64,000 bases of DNA from Curtobacterium sp. VKM Ac-2865 (GTDB lineage Bacteria; Actinomycetota; Actinomycetes; Actinomycetales; Microbacteriaceae): the NCBI RefSeq assembly GCF_015350905.1, contig NZ_JADKRZ010000002.1:679395-743394 (forward strand), given 5' to 3'. Position 1 is the first letter of the stretch, and each line of letters begins with the position of its first letter. Positions 7,988-16,151 of this stretch are shown here, piece after piece. Position numbers and translations under genes: made by a program. The notes beneath the pieces were generated by a model. The model saw nothing but the letters and a program-made list of their open reading frames with translations, had not been told where the DNA came from and ran no database searches.

Positions 7988-9289
7988 GTGAACGGGACAC
8001 CGGAGCAGCGCAGGACCATCGTCGTCGGCATCACCGGAGGGATCGCGGCGTACAAGGCCGTGCAGGTCGTCCGGGAGTTCGTCCGGGCCGGCCACGACGT
8101 CCACGTGGTCCCGACCGAGGGCGCCCTGCGGTTCGTCGGGCTGCCGACGCTCGAGGCCCTGAGCCGGAACCCCGTCACGACGAGCGTGTTCGAGGACGTC
8201 GCCGAGGTGCGGCACGTGTCGCTCGGGCGCCGTGCGGACCTCGTGGTCGTCGCGCCCGCCACCGCCGACTCCCTCGCGAAGATGGCCGCGGGCCTCGCCG
8301 GCGACCTGCTCGGCACGACCCTGCTCGCGACCGAGGCGCCCGTCGTCGTCGCCCCCGCGATGCACCCGCAGATGTGGGAGCACCCCGCCACCCGGGCGAA
8401 CCTCGCCACGCTGCGCGCCCGCGGCGTGCACGTCGTCGGGCCGGTCGTGGGCGCGCTCACCGGTGACGACGCCGGCATCGGTCGGATGTCGGAACCGGAG
8501 GACATCGCGGCGGCCGCCCTGGCGGTGCTGGACCAGACGACGGACGCACGGCGGACCGCCGGGCGCGGGCCGAGCCTCCAGGCCGACGCGACCGGCACCG
8601 GCGCCCGTGGCGAGCAGGGCGACCTGGCCGGCGTCCACGTCGTCGTCAGCGCCGGCGGCACCCGCGAGCCCTTCGACCCCGTGCGCTTCGTCGGCAACCG
8701 CTCGAGCGGCCGACAGGGCGTGGCGATCGCCGCCGACGCCGCGTCGCGTGGCGCCTCGGTGACCCTGGTGTCCGCCAACGTCGACGCGGGCCTGACCGCC
8801 GGCCTCGACGCTCGGATCGTGCCCGTCGGCTCCGCGCTCGAACTCGCCGAGGCCGTGCACGCCGCAGCCGCCGAGGCCGACGTCGTCGTGATGACCGCGG
8901 CGGTCGCCGACTACCGGCCGGCCGAGGTCCTGCAGGAGAAGCTCAAGAAGGACGCCCAGGGCGAGCGGATGACGCTCGAGCTGGTGCGGAACCCGGACGT
9001 GCTCGCCGACCTCGTGGCGAACCGCCGTGCCGGCCAGGTGATCGTGGGGTTCGCCGCCGAGACCGAACCCGACCGGGACGCCCGCATCGAGCTCGGCCGC
9101 GCCAAGATCGCCAGGAAGCCGGCGGACCTGCTCGTGGTGAACCACGTCGGCTGGTCGGCGGGCTTCGAGCGCGAGGAGAACCGGGTCGAGGTCCTGGTGC
9201 CCGGCGGTGCGGTGGTGCGGGAGGCCGCCGGCACGAAGGCCGAGGTCGCCACGGTCCTGCTCGACCTGGTCGCCACCGCCCTGACCTGA
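7988..9289 (+). CDS. coaBC: Bifunctional phosphopantothenoylcysteine decarboxylase / phosphopantothenate-cysteine ligase
   Basis: Two-domain coenzyme A enzyme of 433 residues. The FMN-dependent decarboxylase domain (CoaC) shows GITGGIAAYK at 14-23, the catalytic His in EVRHVSLG, the ADLVVVAPATADSLAKMAAGLAGDLL helix and PAMHPQMW (the actinobacterial His form of PAMNxxMW). The CTP-dependent ligase domain (CoaB) begins near GVHVVVSAGGTREPFDPVRF, with NRSSGRQG and the KLKK loop. Together they convert 4'-phosphopantothenate plus cysteine to 4'-phosphopantetheine. Two in-frame GTG codons (7979 and 7988) are equally plausible starts with no strong RBS. It is usually near gmk-rpoZ-metK in actinobacteria; none of these is in this window. 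Confidence 0.93.
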   Translation: MNGTPEQRRTIVVGITGGIAAYKAVQVVREFVRAGHDVHVVPTEGALRFVGLPTLEALSRNPVTTSVFEDVAEVRHVSLGRRADLVVVAPATADSLAKMAAGLAGDLLGTTLLATEAPVVVAPAMHPQMWEHPATRANLATLRARGVHVVGPVVGALTGDDAGIGRMSEPEDIAAAALAVLDQTTDARRTAGRGPSLQADATGTGARGEQGDLAGVHVVVSAGGTREPFDPVRFVGNRSSGRQGVAIAADAASRGASVTLVSANVDAGLTAGLDARIVPVGSALELAEAVHAAAAEADVVVMTAAVADYRPAEVLQEKLKKDAQGERMTLELVRNPDVLADLVANRRAGQVIVGFAAETEPDRDARIELGRAKIARKPADLLVVNHVGWSAGFEREENRVEVLVPGGAVVREAAGTKAEVATVLLDLVATALT

Positions 9290-9372
9290 GCCGACGGCAG
9301 CCGCGGCCAGTGGCCCGTGGCCGACGACAGCCTGTGGTTGCTCTGGGAGCATCCCGGTGTCCGTGGGCCACG

Positions 9373-9783
9373 ATGGGCGCCATGGGACGACGCTCCGACC
9401 GCGCCAGACGCGCCTCCAGGACGGCGGCCGTGCTCGCCGTCCTCCTCGGCGGCGCCGGTGTCATGCACTTCATCCGCCCACGCCACTTCGACCGCATCGT
9501 GCCGCCGGGGCTGCCGCCGCGCACGACGACCCTGGCGTCCGGCGTCGCCGAGCTCGGCATCGCCGTCGGGCTCGCGGTGCCCGCCACCCGACGAGCCGCC
9601 GGGCTCGCCGCAGCGGCGCTCTTCGTCGCGGTCTTCCCCGCCAACGTGACGATGGCGCGCGACCTGCTCGACAGCGCGCGCTCGACGAGGGCCTCGCGGC
9701 TCGTCGCGGTGGCCCGGTTGCCGCTGCAGGCTCCGCTCGTCGCCTGGGCCCTGCGCGTCGGCCGGCACGCACCACGCCGGTGA
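9373..9783 (+). CDS. DoxX-like small membrane protein
   Basis: 136 residues with about four hydrophobic helices (AVLAVLLGGAGVMHF; LASGVAELGIAVGLAV; AAGLAAAALFVAVFPAN; a last one near the C-terminus). GGAGVMHFIRPRHFDRIVPPGLP is the characteristic start of the DoxX-like subgroup related to terminal quinol oxidase subunits. No enzymatic role can be assigned. The stop codon overlaps the GTG of the next gene (GTGA), so translation of the three following genes looks coupled. Starts at 9373 and 9382 are both ATG. Confidence 0.72.
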   Translation: MGAMGRRSDRARRASRTAAVLAVLLGGAGVMHFIRPRHFDRIVPPGLPPRTTTLASGVAELGIAVGLAVPATRRAAGLAAAALFVAVFPANVTMARDLLDSARSTRASRLVAVARLPLQAPLVAWALRVGRHAPRR

Positions 9784-10616
9784 TCGTCTCCCCGCGGGAC
9801 CGGGCCTCGGTCCCGCTGCTCCACCGCCCGGTGACCGTGCACGCCTGGGACGACGTCGTCTTCGCGCACTGGCGGCACGACCCGGAGGCACTCGCACCGC
9901 TGCTCCCCCGCGGCGTCCGTCCCGACGTCGTGGACGGCAGCGCCTGGGCCGGGCTGTCCAGCTACGTCTTCCGGGAGACCGCCGTGCCGCCGTTCCCGCC
10001 GTCACGTCGGCTCGGGTCGATGACCGAGGTGACGATCGAGGTCCTCACCGTCGACGACCGCGGCCGACACGGGGTGGTCTACCGCACAGTGGACACGGAC
10101 AACGTGCCGGCGATCGTCGCCGCCCACGCCCTGCTCGGCGTGCCGTACACGTTCTCCCGCACGGGTGGTCGCCGCCGCGGGGACACGCTGGAGTACCGCT
10201 CGGTGCGGCACACGGACCGGAGGCGCGGCGGGTCCCGGCTGCTCGGGCCGCTCCGGTCGCTCCGGCCGCTCCGGTCGCTCCGGTCGCTCCGGTCGCTCCG
10301 GTCGCTCCGGGACGGAGGCTCGACACGGCCCCGTCCCGCTGCGACCGTCCGTGTCGTGGCCGGGGAGGTCGACGACTCCCCCCTCGCTGCCGAGCTCACG
10401 ACGCGGGCAGGCATCCACGCGAAGCTCCTCGCGCAGACGGTGTTCTGGCAGCGCGAGCACCCGCAGCTCGTCCTGCGCCAGGCTCGGCTCGAACGGCTCG
10501 AGGGCGACCTGCCCGCTGCCGTCGGGCTGCCGGGGCTGTTCGACCGCGCTCCGGACTCGTTGCTCGTGCTCGACGGCACGACGGTCCGGTACGCCTGGGG
10601 AGACGTGGTCCGGTGA
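9780..10616 (+). CDS. DUF2071 (YqjF-like) protein with an internal Leu-Arg-Ser repeat
   Basis: 278 residues. The N-terminal part (VTVHAWDDVVFAHWRHDPEALAPLLPRGVRPD, then GSAWAGLSSYVF) and the C-terminal VFWQREHPQLVLRQARLERL match the DUF2071/YqjF family, which adopts an acetoacetate-decarboxylase-like fold; the function is unknown. Between the two conserved halves the sequence is interrupted by about seven LRS/LRP units encoded by a 9-bp tandem repeat (10242-10304), in the place of a normally variable loop. The GTG start at 9780 overlaps the upstream stop; the stop at 10614-10616 overlaps the GTG of the next gene. Product length is therefore likely to vary between strains. Confidence 0.75.
   Translation: MIVSPRDRASVPLLHRPVTVHAWDDVVFAHWRHDPEALAPLLPRGVRPDVVDGSAWAGLSSYVFRETAVPPFPPSRRLGSMTEVTIEVLTVDDRGRHGVVYRTVDTDNVPAIVAAHALLGVPYTFSRTGGRRRGDTLEYRSVRHTDRRRGGSRLLGPLRSLRPLRSLRSLRSLRSLRDGGSTRPRPAATVRVVAGEVDDSPLAAELTTRAGIHAKLLAQTVFWQREHPQLVLRQARLERLEGDLPAAVGLPGLFDRAPDSLLVLDGTTVRYAWGDVVR
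10242..10304 (+). repeat. 9-bp tandem repeat inside the DUF2071 gene
   Basis: Seven units of CTCCGGTCG with a few C/T and C/G changes, in register with the reading frame and encoding Leu-Arg-Ser (Leu-Arg-Pro twice). Because 9 is a multiple of 3, slippage changes the repeat number without breaking the frame. Confidence 0.9.
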
Positions 10617-11059
10617 GCGACGCAGCCGGGCGCGACCCGTTCGACCTCGACCGCTTCGTGCGGGCGCAGGAGGGCGTGCACGAACTCGCGCTGGCGGAGC
10701 TCCGCCGCGGCCGCAAGTCCTCGCACTGGATGTGGTTCGTGTTCCCGCAGCTCGCCGGGCTCGGGCGCAGCGCCACCGCCGAGCGGTACGCGGTCACCGG
10801 CGGCGACGAGGCCAGGGCCTACCTCGCGCACCCCGTGCTCGGTCCCCGGCTGCGGGAGGTCACCGACGCTGCCGCGACCGCGCCGGCGTCGAGCGTGCAG
10901 GCGCTCATGGGCGGCATCGACGCGCTGAAGCTCCGGTCCTCGATGACGCTGTTCGCCGCCGTCGCACCGGACCCCGCACCCTTCCGCACGGTGCTCGACC
11001 GCTGGTGGGACGGCGCCGAGGACGACCGGACGACAGCGCTCCTGGCCCCTGGGCGCTGA
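10613..11059 (+). CDS. DUF1810 family protein
   Basis: 148 residues with the complete DUF1810 pattern: DPFDLDRFVRAQEGVHELALAELRRGRKSSHWMWFVFPQL at the N-terminus, then ERYAV, EARAYLAHPVLGPRLREVT and a final FRTVLDRWWDG. The family is widespread in bacteria and has no established function. The GTG start overlaps the preceding stop (GTGA), completing a three-gene coupled unit with the DoxX-like and DUF2071 genes. Confidence 0.85.
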   Translation: MSDAAGRDPFDLDRFVRAQEGVHELALAELRRGRKSSHWMWFVFPQLAGLGRSATAERYAVTGGDEARAYLAHPVLGPRLREVTDAAATAPASSVQALMGGIDALKLRSSMTLFAAVAPDPAPFRTVLDRWWDGAEDDRTTALLAPGR

Positions 11060-11164
11060 CACGCACGATCCGATCGCAACGCCGTTCGCATATCAGGTAT
11101 CGTGACCGATGCGTCCGCACAGATCCCTGGTCGAGCCGGACGAACCCGACCCGAAGGAAACGAC

Positions 11165-11815
11165 ATGCCGGTCCCCACCAGCGCCCCGACCGAGCACCAG
11201 CTGCTCCGCGACACCGTCCGTCAGAAGATCCACGAGGCGATCATGGACGGCACGCTCGAGCCGGGTGAGCGACTCAACGACGACGAGCTCATCTCCTGGC
11301 TCGGCGTCTCCCGCACCCCCATCCGCGAGGCCCTGAGCCAGCTCGCCCGCGCCGGTCTGATCGAGATGGCGCCGAACCGCTACACGCGGGTCACGACACC
11401 GGACCCGTCCGAGGTGATCGAGGCCATGCAGACCCTCGGCGTGCTCTTCGGCGGCGTCGTGCGGCTCGCGGTGCCCCGACTCACGACGGCGTCCCGGAAG
11501 AAGATCCTGGCCGCGCTCGACCGCACCATCGGCGAGCTCGAGTCGCACGACGTCGCCGCCGTGAACACCGACGCCCTCGGGGTCTTCGCGCTCTACGTGT
11601 CCGAGTGCGGCAACCCGAACCTGCAGCGCGTCTGCGTCGACACGATGGACGGGCTGGCGTTCCGTCTGCGGCTCCCCAACCTCGACCAGCTCGTCGACTG
11701 GGACCGGATGACCGAGGACTTCCGCGTGCTCCGCACCGCCACCGCGGACGGGGACAACGTCGCCGCCGAACTCGCGACCGAGGCCATCCACCAGCTGCCC
11801 GGCGAGAAGCGCTGA
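11165..11815 (+). CDS. GntR family transcriptional regulator
   Basis: 216 residues. The winged helix is at about residues 18-68, with NDDELISWLGVSRTPIREALSQLARAGLIEM as recognition region. It is followed by a helical C-terminal ligand domain of the FCD/FadR type, though shorter than usual. The ATG at 11165 has AAGGAAA 5 nt upstream; the frame is open for 21 codons before it. An ATATCAGGTAT-like partial dyad at about 11089-11101 overlaps the probable promoter and could be an autoregulatory operator. No target gene adjoins: the upstream DUF1810 operon points the same way, and downstream is a terminator then a MarR gene. Confidence 0.85.
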   Translation: MPVPTSAPTEHQLLRDTVRQKIHEAIMDGTLEPGERLNDDELISWLGVSRTPIREALSQLARAGLIEMAPNRYTRVTTPDPSEVIEAMQTLGVLFGGVVRLAVPRLTTASRKKILAALDRTIGELESHDVAAVNTDALGVFALYVSECGNPNLQRVCVDTMDGLAFRLRLPNLDQLVDWDRMTEDFRVLRTATADGDNVAAELATEAIHQLPGEKR

Positions 11816-11854
11816 CGACCTCCGTTCCTGCGAACACCTGAACGTCCACACAGC

Positions 11855-11887
11855 AACCGCCCGTCCCAACCATCGTGACGGGCGGTT
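11855..11887 (+). terminator. Hairpin after the GntR gene
   Basis: AACCGCCCGTC and GACGGGCGGTT form a perfect 11-bp stem around an 11-nt loop, 39 nt after the regulator's stop codon. There is no clear U-run, as is common in GC-rich actinobacteria. Confidence 0.7.
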
Positions 11888-11997
11888 CGCACGTCCCCGA
11901 CGCCCGCCCGACACCCCGTCGACGGCTCCCAGCAGCGCGCCGCGGCCACCCGGTAGCATCGCGGGAACCCACCCGACGAGCACTCCTGGAGCAGCAC

Positions 11998-12459
11998 ATG
12001 AGCACTCGGCAGACGGACCGCACCGAGGTCGCCGCACGCCTCGCCGGAGCGGTCGGCCGGATCAACCGCCGCGCCCGCACCGACTCCGCCTCGCTCGGGT
12101 ACGGGATCATCTCGGCACTCGCCACGATCCAGGCCCACGGACCCCTGCGTCCGGGCGACCTGTCGCGGATCGAGGTGGTCACGAAGCCCACGATGACCCG
12201 CATCCTGACGGAGCTCGAGCAACGCGGGTTCATCGCCCGCGAAGCCGACCCCACCGACGGCCGCGCGTTCATGGTGAGCGCCACCGACGACGGCATCGCC
12301 GCGGTCGAGGAAGCCCGCTCCCGACGCACCGGACTGGTCGCCGAGCTCATCGAGGAACTGCCCGCCGAGGACGTCGCCGCGATCGCCCAGGCGCTCGACG
12401 CCCTCGAGCGCGTGGCGCAGGGTCGGACCGCTCAGGAGAATGCCAGCTCCGACCGCTGA
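11998..12459 (+). CDS. MarR family transcriptional regulator
   Basis: 153 residues. The winged helix-turn-helix is at about 48-105, with LRPGDLSRIEVVTKPTMTRILTELEQRGFIARE followed by the wing DPTDGRAFMVSATDDG that carries the Asp-x-Arg motif typical of MarR proteins. N- and C-terminal helices for dimerisation flank it. GGAG lies 7 nt before the ATG. No obvious partner gene is adjacent, so the ligand and targets are unknown. Confidence 0.88.
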   Translation: MSTRQTDRTEVAARLAGAVGRINRRARTDSASLGYGIISALATIQAHGPLRPGDLSRIEVVTKPTMTRILTELEQRGFIAREADPTDGRAFMVSATDDGIAAVEEARSRRTGLVAELIEELPAEDVAAIAQALDALERVAQGRTAQENASSDR

Positions 12460-12466
12460 ACCGGCC

Positions 12467-12483
12467 GTTACCGAACCGTTACC
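12467..12483. promoter_or_regulatory. Direct repeat GTTACC-N5-GTTACC, candidate MtrA-type site
   Basis: Two GTTACCG units with an 11-bp period (one helical turn); on the other strand they read GGTAAC twice. MtrA of actinobacteria recognises direct repeats of GTAAC/GTCAC-like half-sites and controls rpf and peptidoglycan-hydrolase genes. The site lies 212 bp upstream of a secreted transglycosylase-like gene, which fits. Assignment is by motif similarity and context only. Confidence 0.4.
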
Positions 12484-12694
12484 GAGCGTCCAAGAGGGCT
12501 CCACAGGGCCCACGACGGATCGTCCGTTCAGGGTGACGCGTCATCGTTGCCGCTTCGCCACCGCGGCGGCCACCCCACACGGCCACGCACCGGCGGACGG
12601 ACGGGCCCCACACCACCGTCCGGTCTCCCCCGGCTCCCGGTGCCCGCGCGACGACGCAGCGCGCACGCACGGAGTCGCCTGACCACCGGAAACG

Positions 12695-13585
12695 ATGACA
12701 GGACAGCACCCCCACACCCCGAGCACGACCACCACGCCCACCACCCGCCGTCAGGCGCTGGACAGCCCGAACCGCCGGTTCCGCCGAGCCCTGCGCAAGC
12801 GCGGTGTCCTCGCCGTGAGCGGCGCCGCGGTCCTCGCGATCGCAGGGGGCGCCCTCGCCGTCGGCACCCAGCCGGCCATCGGTGAGGCGCTCGGTGTCCC
12901 GACCATCAGCGCCTCCGCGACGCCGGCGCTCCACGGCACCGCCCTCGACCGGGCCCAGGCCGCGGCGACCATCGTCACCGCGCGCACGGTCGTGCAGGAC
13001 GCGAACGACAAGACCGACACGACGGTGCTCGAGCGGCACATCTCGGCGTTGTCCGACTACCCGACGCTCTCGGGTGGCGCGCTGAGCGACCGGATCGAGT
13101 CGACCGTCGACACCGCGCAGGACGTCGCCCAGGCGAGCGCCGACCAGGACAAGCGCGACGCCGACGCACGGGCCGCAGCAGCGAAGGCCCGGGCGGACGC
13201 CGCAGCCGCGAAGGCCACGGCCGACGCAGCAGCAGCAGCCGCCGCGAAGGCCGCAGCTGCCCAGGCGGCCGCGAACACCCCCGCCGGTGCCAAGGCGACC
13301 GCGAGCTCCCTCGCCGCGTCACGGTTCGGCTGGGGCGCCGACCAGTTCCAGTGCCTCGACGACCTGTGGACGAAGGAGTCGGGGTGGAACTACCGGGCGG
13401 TCAACCCGAACGGCGGTGCCACCGGCATCCCGCAGGCCCTGCCCGGGTCGAAGATGGGGACGGTCGCCGCCGACTGGCAGACCAACGCCACCACCCAGGT
13501 CACCTGGGGGCTGCAGTACATCTCGGCCGCGTACGGCACCCCGTGCGCCGCGTGGGGCCACTCGCAGGCCAACGACTTCTACTGA
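12695..13585 (+). CDS. Secreted lytic-transglycosylase-like (Rpf/SLT fold) cell-wall protein
   Basis: 296 residues. An Arg-rich start (RRFRRALRKRG, 27-37) precedes a hydrophobic segment (38-57), giving a signal peptide or N-terminal anchor. A helical linker at 83-195 follows, very Ala/Lys/Asp-rich at 144-195 and probably coiled coil. The C-terminal domain (208-296) has KESGWNYRAVN with Glu228 as probable catalytic acid, GATGIPQALPGSKM, and a final WGLQYISAAYGTPCAAW. These are features of small actinobacterial transglycosylases that cleave peptidoglycan. The ATG follows GGAAACG, a weak RBS. A GTTACC direct repeat upstream suggests MtrA-type control. Confidence 0.85.
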   Translation: MTGQHPHTPSTTTTPTTRRQALDSPNRRFRRALRKRGVLAVSGAAVLAIAGGALAVGTQPAIGEALGVPTISASATPALHGTALDRAQAAATIVTARTVVQDANDKTDTTVLERHISALSDYPTLSGGALSDRIESTVDTAQDVAQASADQDKRDADARAAAAKARADAAAAKATADAAAAAAAKAAAAQAAANTPAGAKATASSLAASRFGWGADQFQCLDDLWTKESGWNYRAVNPNGGATGIPQALPGSKMGTVAADWQTNATTQVTWGLQYISAAYGTPCAAWGHSQANDFY

Positions 13586-13622
13586 GCGCCCACCGCCCCT
13601 GACCAGGCGACACGCACGGTCG

Positions 13623-13651
13623 ACGGGTCCCGAGTCCCCCTCGGGGCCCGT
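13623..13651 (+). terminator. Hairpin after the transglycosylase gene
   Basis: ACGGGTCCCGAG pairs with CTCGGGGCCCGT around a short C-rich loop, 38 nt after the stop and 20 nt before the next start codon. Confidence 0.65.
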
Positions 13652-13670
13652 TGCCGTGTAAGCAGAACCC

Positions 13671-14840
13671 GTGCCCCCGCTGACCGGACTCCGCCGCATG
13701 GCACCCCGCGACCCCGCCGAGGACCACCGCGCCGCGAGCCCGCTCGAGCTGCTGTTCGACCTGGTGTTCGTCGTCGCGGTGGGCTTCGCCGCGACGAACC
13801 TGCACGAGATCGAGGCCGAGGGGCACGTCACGGCGGCCGTCCTGTCCTACGCGCTGGTCTTCTTCTCGATCTGGTGGGCGTGGATCAACTTCACCTGGTT
13901 CGCCACCTCGTTCGACACCGACGACTGGCTGTACCGCGTCACGACCTTCGTGCAGATGGCCGGCGTGCTCGTGCTCGCCGCCGGGGTCGGTCCCGCGATG
14001 CAGGACGGCGACTTCACCGTCGTCGTCATCGGGTACGTGGTGATGCGCCTGGCCCTCGTCGCCCAGTGGATCCGTGCCGCCGTGTCCAGCCCGGCGTACC
14101 GGTCCAACGCGGTGCGGTACGCCGTGGGCATCGTCGTCGTGCAGGCGCTGTGGGTCGCCATGCTGTTCCTGCCGGCTGGCTCCATGCCGTTCGTCGCCCC
14201 GGTGCTCGTGCTGCTCGAGATGGCCGTCCCGGTGTGGGCGGAGTCCGCCACGGCGACCACCCCCTGGCACCGACACCACATCGCCGAGCGCTACTCGCTG
14301 TTCACGCTGATCGTCCTCGGCGAGGGGCTCGTCGCCTCCGCGAGCGCGGTCATCGACGGCCTGCACGACGCCGAGCACCTGGCGCCGCTGCTGGTCCTGG
14401 CGGCCGGCGGGCTCGTCATCGTCGCCGGGCTGTGGTGGATCTACTTCTCCCGCGAGCAGCACGAGCACATCCGCGGCCTGCCGAGCGCGCTCCTGTTCGG
14501 CTACGGGCACTACGTCGTGTTCGCCGCCGCAGCCGCCCTGCCCGCCGGGATCGAGGTCGCGGTCAGTGCCGACGCCGGCCACGCGGACCTGTCGCACGCC
14601 TCGGTCGCCGCCACCGTCGCGGTCCCCGTGGCGGTCTTCGTCGTTGCCGTCTGGGCGCTGGCCCTCCGGCCGTCGCTCACGCTCCGCGCGAACGTCACCG
14701 TCGTCGTCCTCACCCTCGCGATCGTCGCGAGCATCGCCGTGCCGGCAGTGTCGCTCGTCGCGACCGCACTGCTGGTGGCCGCGATCGTGGTGGTGCTGGG
14801 AGTCGCCACCGTCCCCCTCCCAGGAAGCAGGAACCCATGA
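13671..14840 (+). CDS. ltrA: Low temperature requirement protein A (LtrA) family membrane protein
   Basis: 389 residues, the usual LtrA length, with about ten to twelve TM helices. The N-terminal HRAASPLELLFDLVFVVAV motif (about residues 19-37) is the family signature, followed by FFSIWWAWINFTWFATSFDTDD and, mid-protein, ERYSLFTLIVLGEGLVA. LtrA was first linked to growth of Listeria at low temperature; the biochemical function remains unknown. The GTG at 13671 is taken as start; an ATG at 13698 is the alternative. The stop overlaps the ATG of the dehydrogenase downstream (ATGA), so the pair is probably one operon. Confidence 0.88.
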   Translation: MPPLTGLRRMAPRDPAEDHRAASPLELLFDLVFVVAVGFAATNLHEIEAEGHVTAAVLSYALVFFSIWWAWINFTWFATSFDTDDWLYRVTTFVQMAGVLVLAAGVGPAMQDGDFTVVVIGYVVMRLALVAQWIRAAVSSPAYRSNAVRYAVGIVVVQALWVAMLFLPAGSMPFVAPVLVLLEMAVPVWAESATATTPWHRHHIAERYSLFTLIVLGEGLVASASAVIDGLHDAEHLAPLLVLAAGGLVIVAGLWWIYFSREQHEHIRGLPSALLFGYGHYVVFAAAAALPAGIEVAVSADAGHADLSHASVAATVAVPVAVFVVAVWALALRPSLTLRANVTVVVLTLAIVASIAVPAVSLVATALLVAAIVVVLGVATVPLPGSRNP

Positions 14841-15712
14841 CCACGAGCCCTCACGGCACCACGTTCATCCACGTCACCGTCGTCGGCGCCGGTGTCCTCG
14901 GCGCGCAGATCGCGTTCCAGGTCGCCGTGCACGGCATCCCGGTGGTCGCGTACGACGTCGACGACCAGGCGGTCGAGGCCGCACGCGCTCGGCTGCAGAC
15001 CATCCGCACGCAGTACCTCACCGACGTCGGCGACGACCACCGCGACGCGGCCGACGCCGGGCTCGCCCGCATCACCCTCACCAGCGACCTCGCCACGTGC
15101 GCGGCCGAGGCGGACCTCGTCATCGAGGCCGTCCCCGAGGTCCTCGCCCTCAAGGAACGCGTCTACGCCGAACTCGCGCGGACCGCCCCGGAGTCGACCG
15201 TCTTCGCGACGAACTCCTCGACCCTGCTGCCGAGCCAGCTCGCGGACGCCACCGGTCGACCGGAGCGGTTCCTCGCGCTGCACTTCGCGAACCACATCTG
15301 GCGGCAGAACACCGCCGAGGTGATGGGCAGCCCGCGCACCGACCCCGAGGTGTTCGACCGGGTCCTCGCGTTCTCGACCGAGATCGGCATGGTCCCGATC
15401 CCCGTCCGCAAGGAGCAGCCCGGGTACGTCCTCAACTCGCTCCTCGTCCCGCTCCTCGGCGCTGCCGCGCAGCTCGTGCTCCGCGGGGTCGCCGAGCCGG
15501 AGACGGTCGACGCGACCTGGCGCATCGGGACCGGGGCCCCGATGGGTCCGTTCCAGATCATCGACGTGGTCGGGCTCCGGACGGTGCACGCGATCTCGTC
15601 GGCCAGCGACGACGAGGGCGCTCGGCTCTGGGCCGCGTACCTGCAGACGAACTACCTGGACCAGGGGAAGTACGGCGTGGAGTCCGGGGAGGGCTTCTAC
15701 CGGTACTCCTGA
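14837..15712 (+). CDS. 3-hydroxyacyl-CoA dehydrogenase, NAD-binding
   Basis: 291-residue single-domain-pair enzyme that oxidises 3-hydroxyacyl-CoA with NAD. The Rossmann motif GAGVLGAQ is at 17-24, DLVIEAVPE is the family marker near residue 97, and ATNSSTLLPSQLAD and LHFANH supply catalytic Ser and His. The C-terminal helical domain has GTGAPMGPFQIIDVVG. The HF-motif reads LHFANH where most have HFFNP, a pattern seen in the short 3-hydroxybutyryl-CoA-dehydrogenase-like branch that sometimes acts on other substrates. The start overlaps the ltrA stop and has AGGAAG upstream. Confidence 0.88.
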   Translation: MTTSPHGTTFIHVTVVGAGVLGAQIAFQVAVHGIPVVAYDVDDQAVEAARARLQTIRTQYLTDVGDDHRDAADAGLARITLTSDLATCAAEADLVIEAVPEVLALKERVYAELARTAPESTVFATNSSTLLPSQLADATGRPERFLALHFANHIWRQNTAEVMGSPRTDPEVFDRVLAFSTEIGMVPIPVRKEQPGYVLNSLLVPLLGAAAQLVLRGVAEPETVDATWRIGTGAPMGPFQIIDVVGLRTVHAISSASDDEGARLWAAYLQTNYLDQGKYGVESGEGFYRYS

Positions 15713-15723
15713 CCCAGCCAGGT

Positions 15724-15771
15724 GACGGACGGGAGGCCCGTGGCGGCGTCGCCACGGGCCTCCCGTCCGTC
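15724..15771. terminator. Palindrome family A, copy 1 (convergent gene pair)
   Basis: Perfect 22-bp arms with a 4-nt loop. The outer arms contain GGACGGGAGGC/GCCTCCCGTCC, the inner stem CCGTGGCG/CGCCACGG. It lies 12 nt after the dehydrogenase stop and 12 nt before the stop of the convergent Asp23-like gene. The symmetry allows action on both strands. Confidence 0.75.
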
Positions 15772-15782
15772 CTGGGGTCGCG

Positions 15783-16151
15783 TCAGCCGACGCGAGCGAT
15801 GCGGACGTCGACGCGGGAGAGCACGAGACGGTGTCGTGCCGCCTCCTCGAGGGCGGCGTCGTGTACGGCGCGGGCCACCCCCGGTGCCGGCGCGAAGCCG
15901 TCGGTGCCGATCACGATGTGGAGCACCGCGCCGTCGAGGACCAGGCGACTGACCGTGGGGGTCACGCCCACCCGGATCGCGGAGACGGCGCTCTGCACCG
16001 TCGGGCGGGCGCGGAAGACGTCGGCGACGCCGGGGACCTCGAGGACGACGGCCTCGATCGCAGTGAGCGCCGTGGCCGACCACGTGGGCGGCTCGGTCGG
16101 GGTGGTGGGAACCTGCGTGTCGGTCTCACGGGTGTCGTCGGTGTCGCTCAT
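15783..16151 (-). CDS. Asp23/Gls24-like small protein, last gene of sigma-factor operon
   Basis: 122 residues. The central part (TAIEAVVLEVPGVADVF ... AIRVGVTPTVSRLVLDGAVLHIVIGTDGFAPAPGVARAVHDAALEEAARHRL ... VDVRIARVG) follows the Asp23/Gls24 pattern of a short helix, VPGV turn and alternating strands, but is more divergent than the first Asp23 gene of the operon. The N-terminal 25 residues are Thr/Asp/Pro-rich and probably disordered. The ATG overlaps the stop of the upstream Asp23-fusion gene (ATGA), implying coupled translation. Asp23 proteins are envelope or alkaline-stress proteins in Firmicutes; the actinobacterial role is unsettled. Confidence 0.65.
   Translation of the reverse strand: MSDTDDTRETDTQVPTTPTEPPTWSATALTAIEAVVLEVPGVADVFRARPTVQSAVSAIRVGVTPTVSRLVLDGAVLHIVIGTDGFAPAPGVARAVHDAALEEAARHRLVLSRVDVRIARVG

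Noticed and set aside
12484..12694. c-di-AMP (ydaO/yuaA) riboswitch upstream of the transglycosylase gene
   Set aside because: Such riboswitches precede cell-wall hydrolase genes in actinobacteria and the leader is structured, but I could not match the conserved core by eye. A covariance search would decide.
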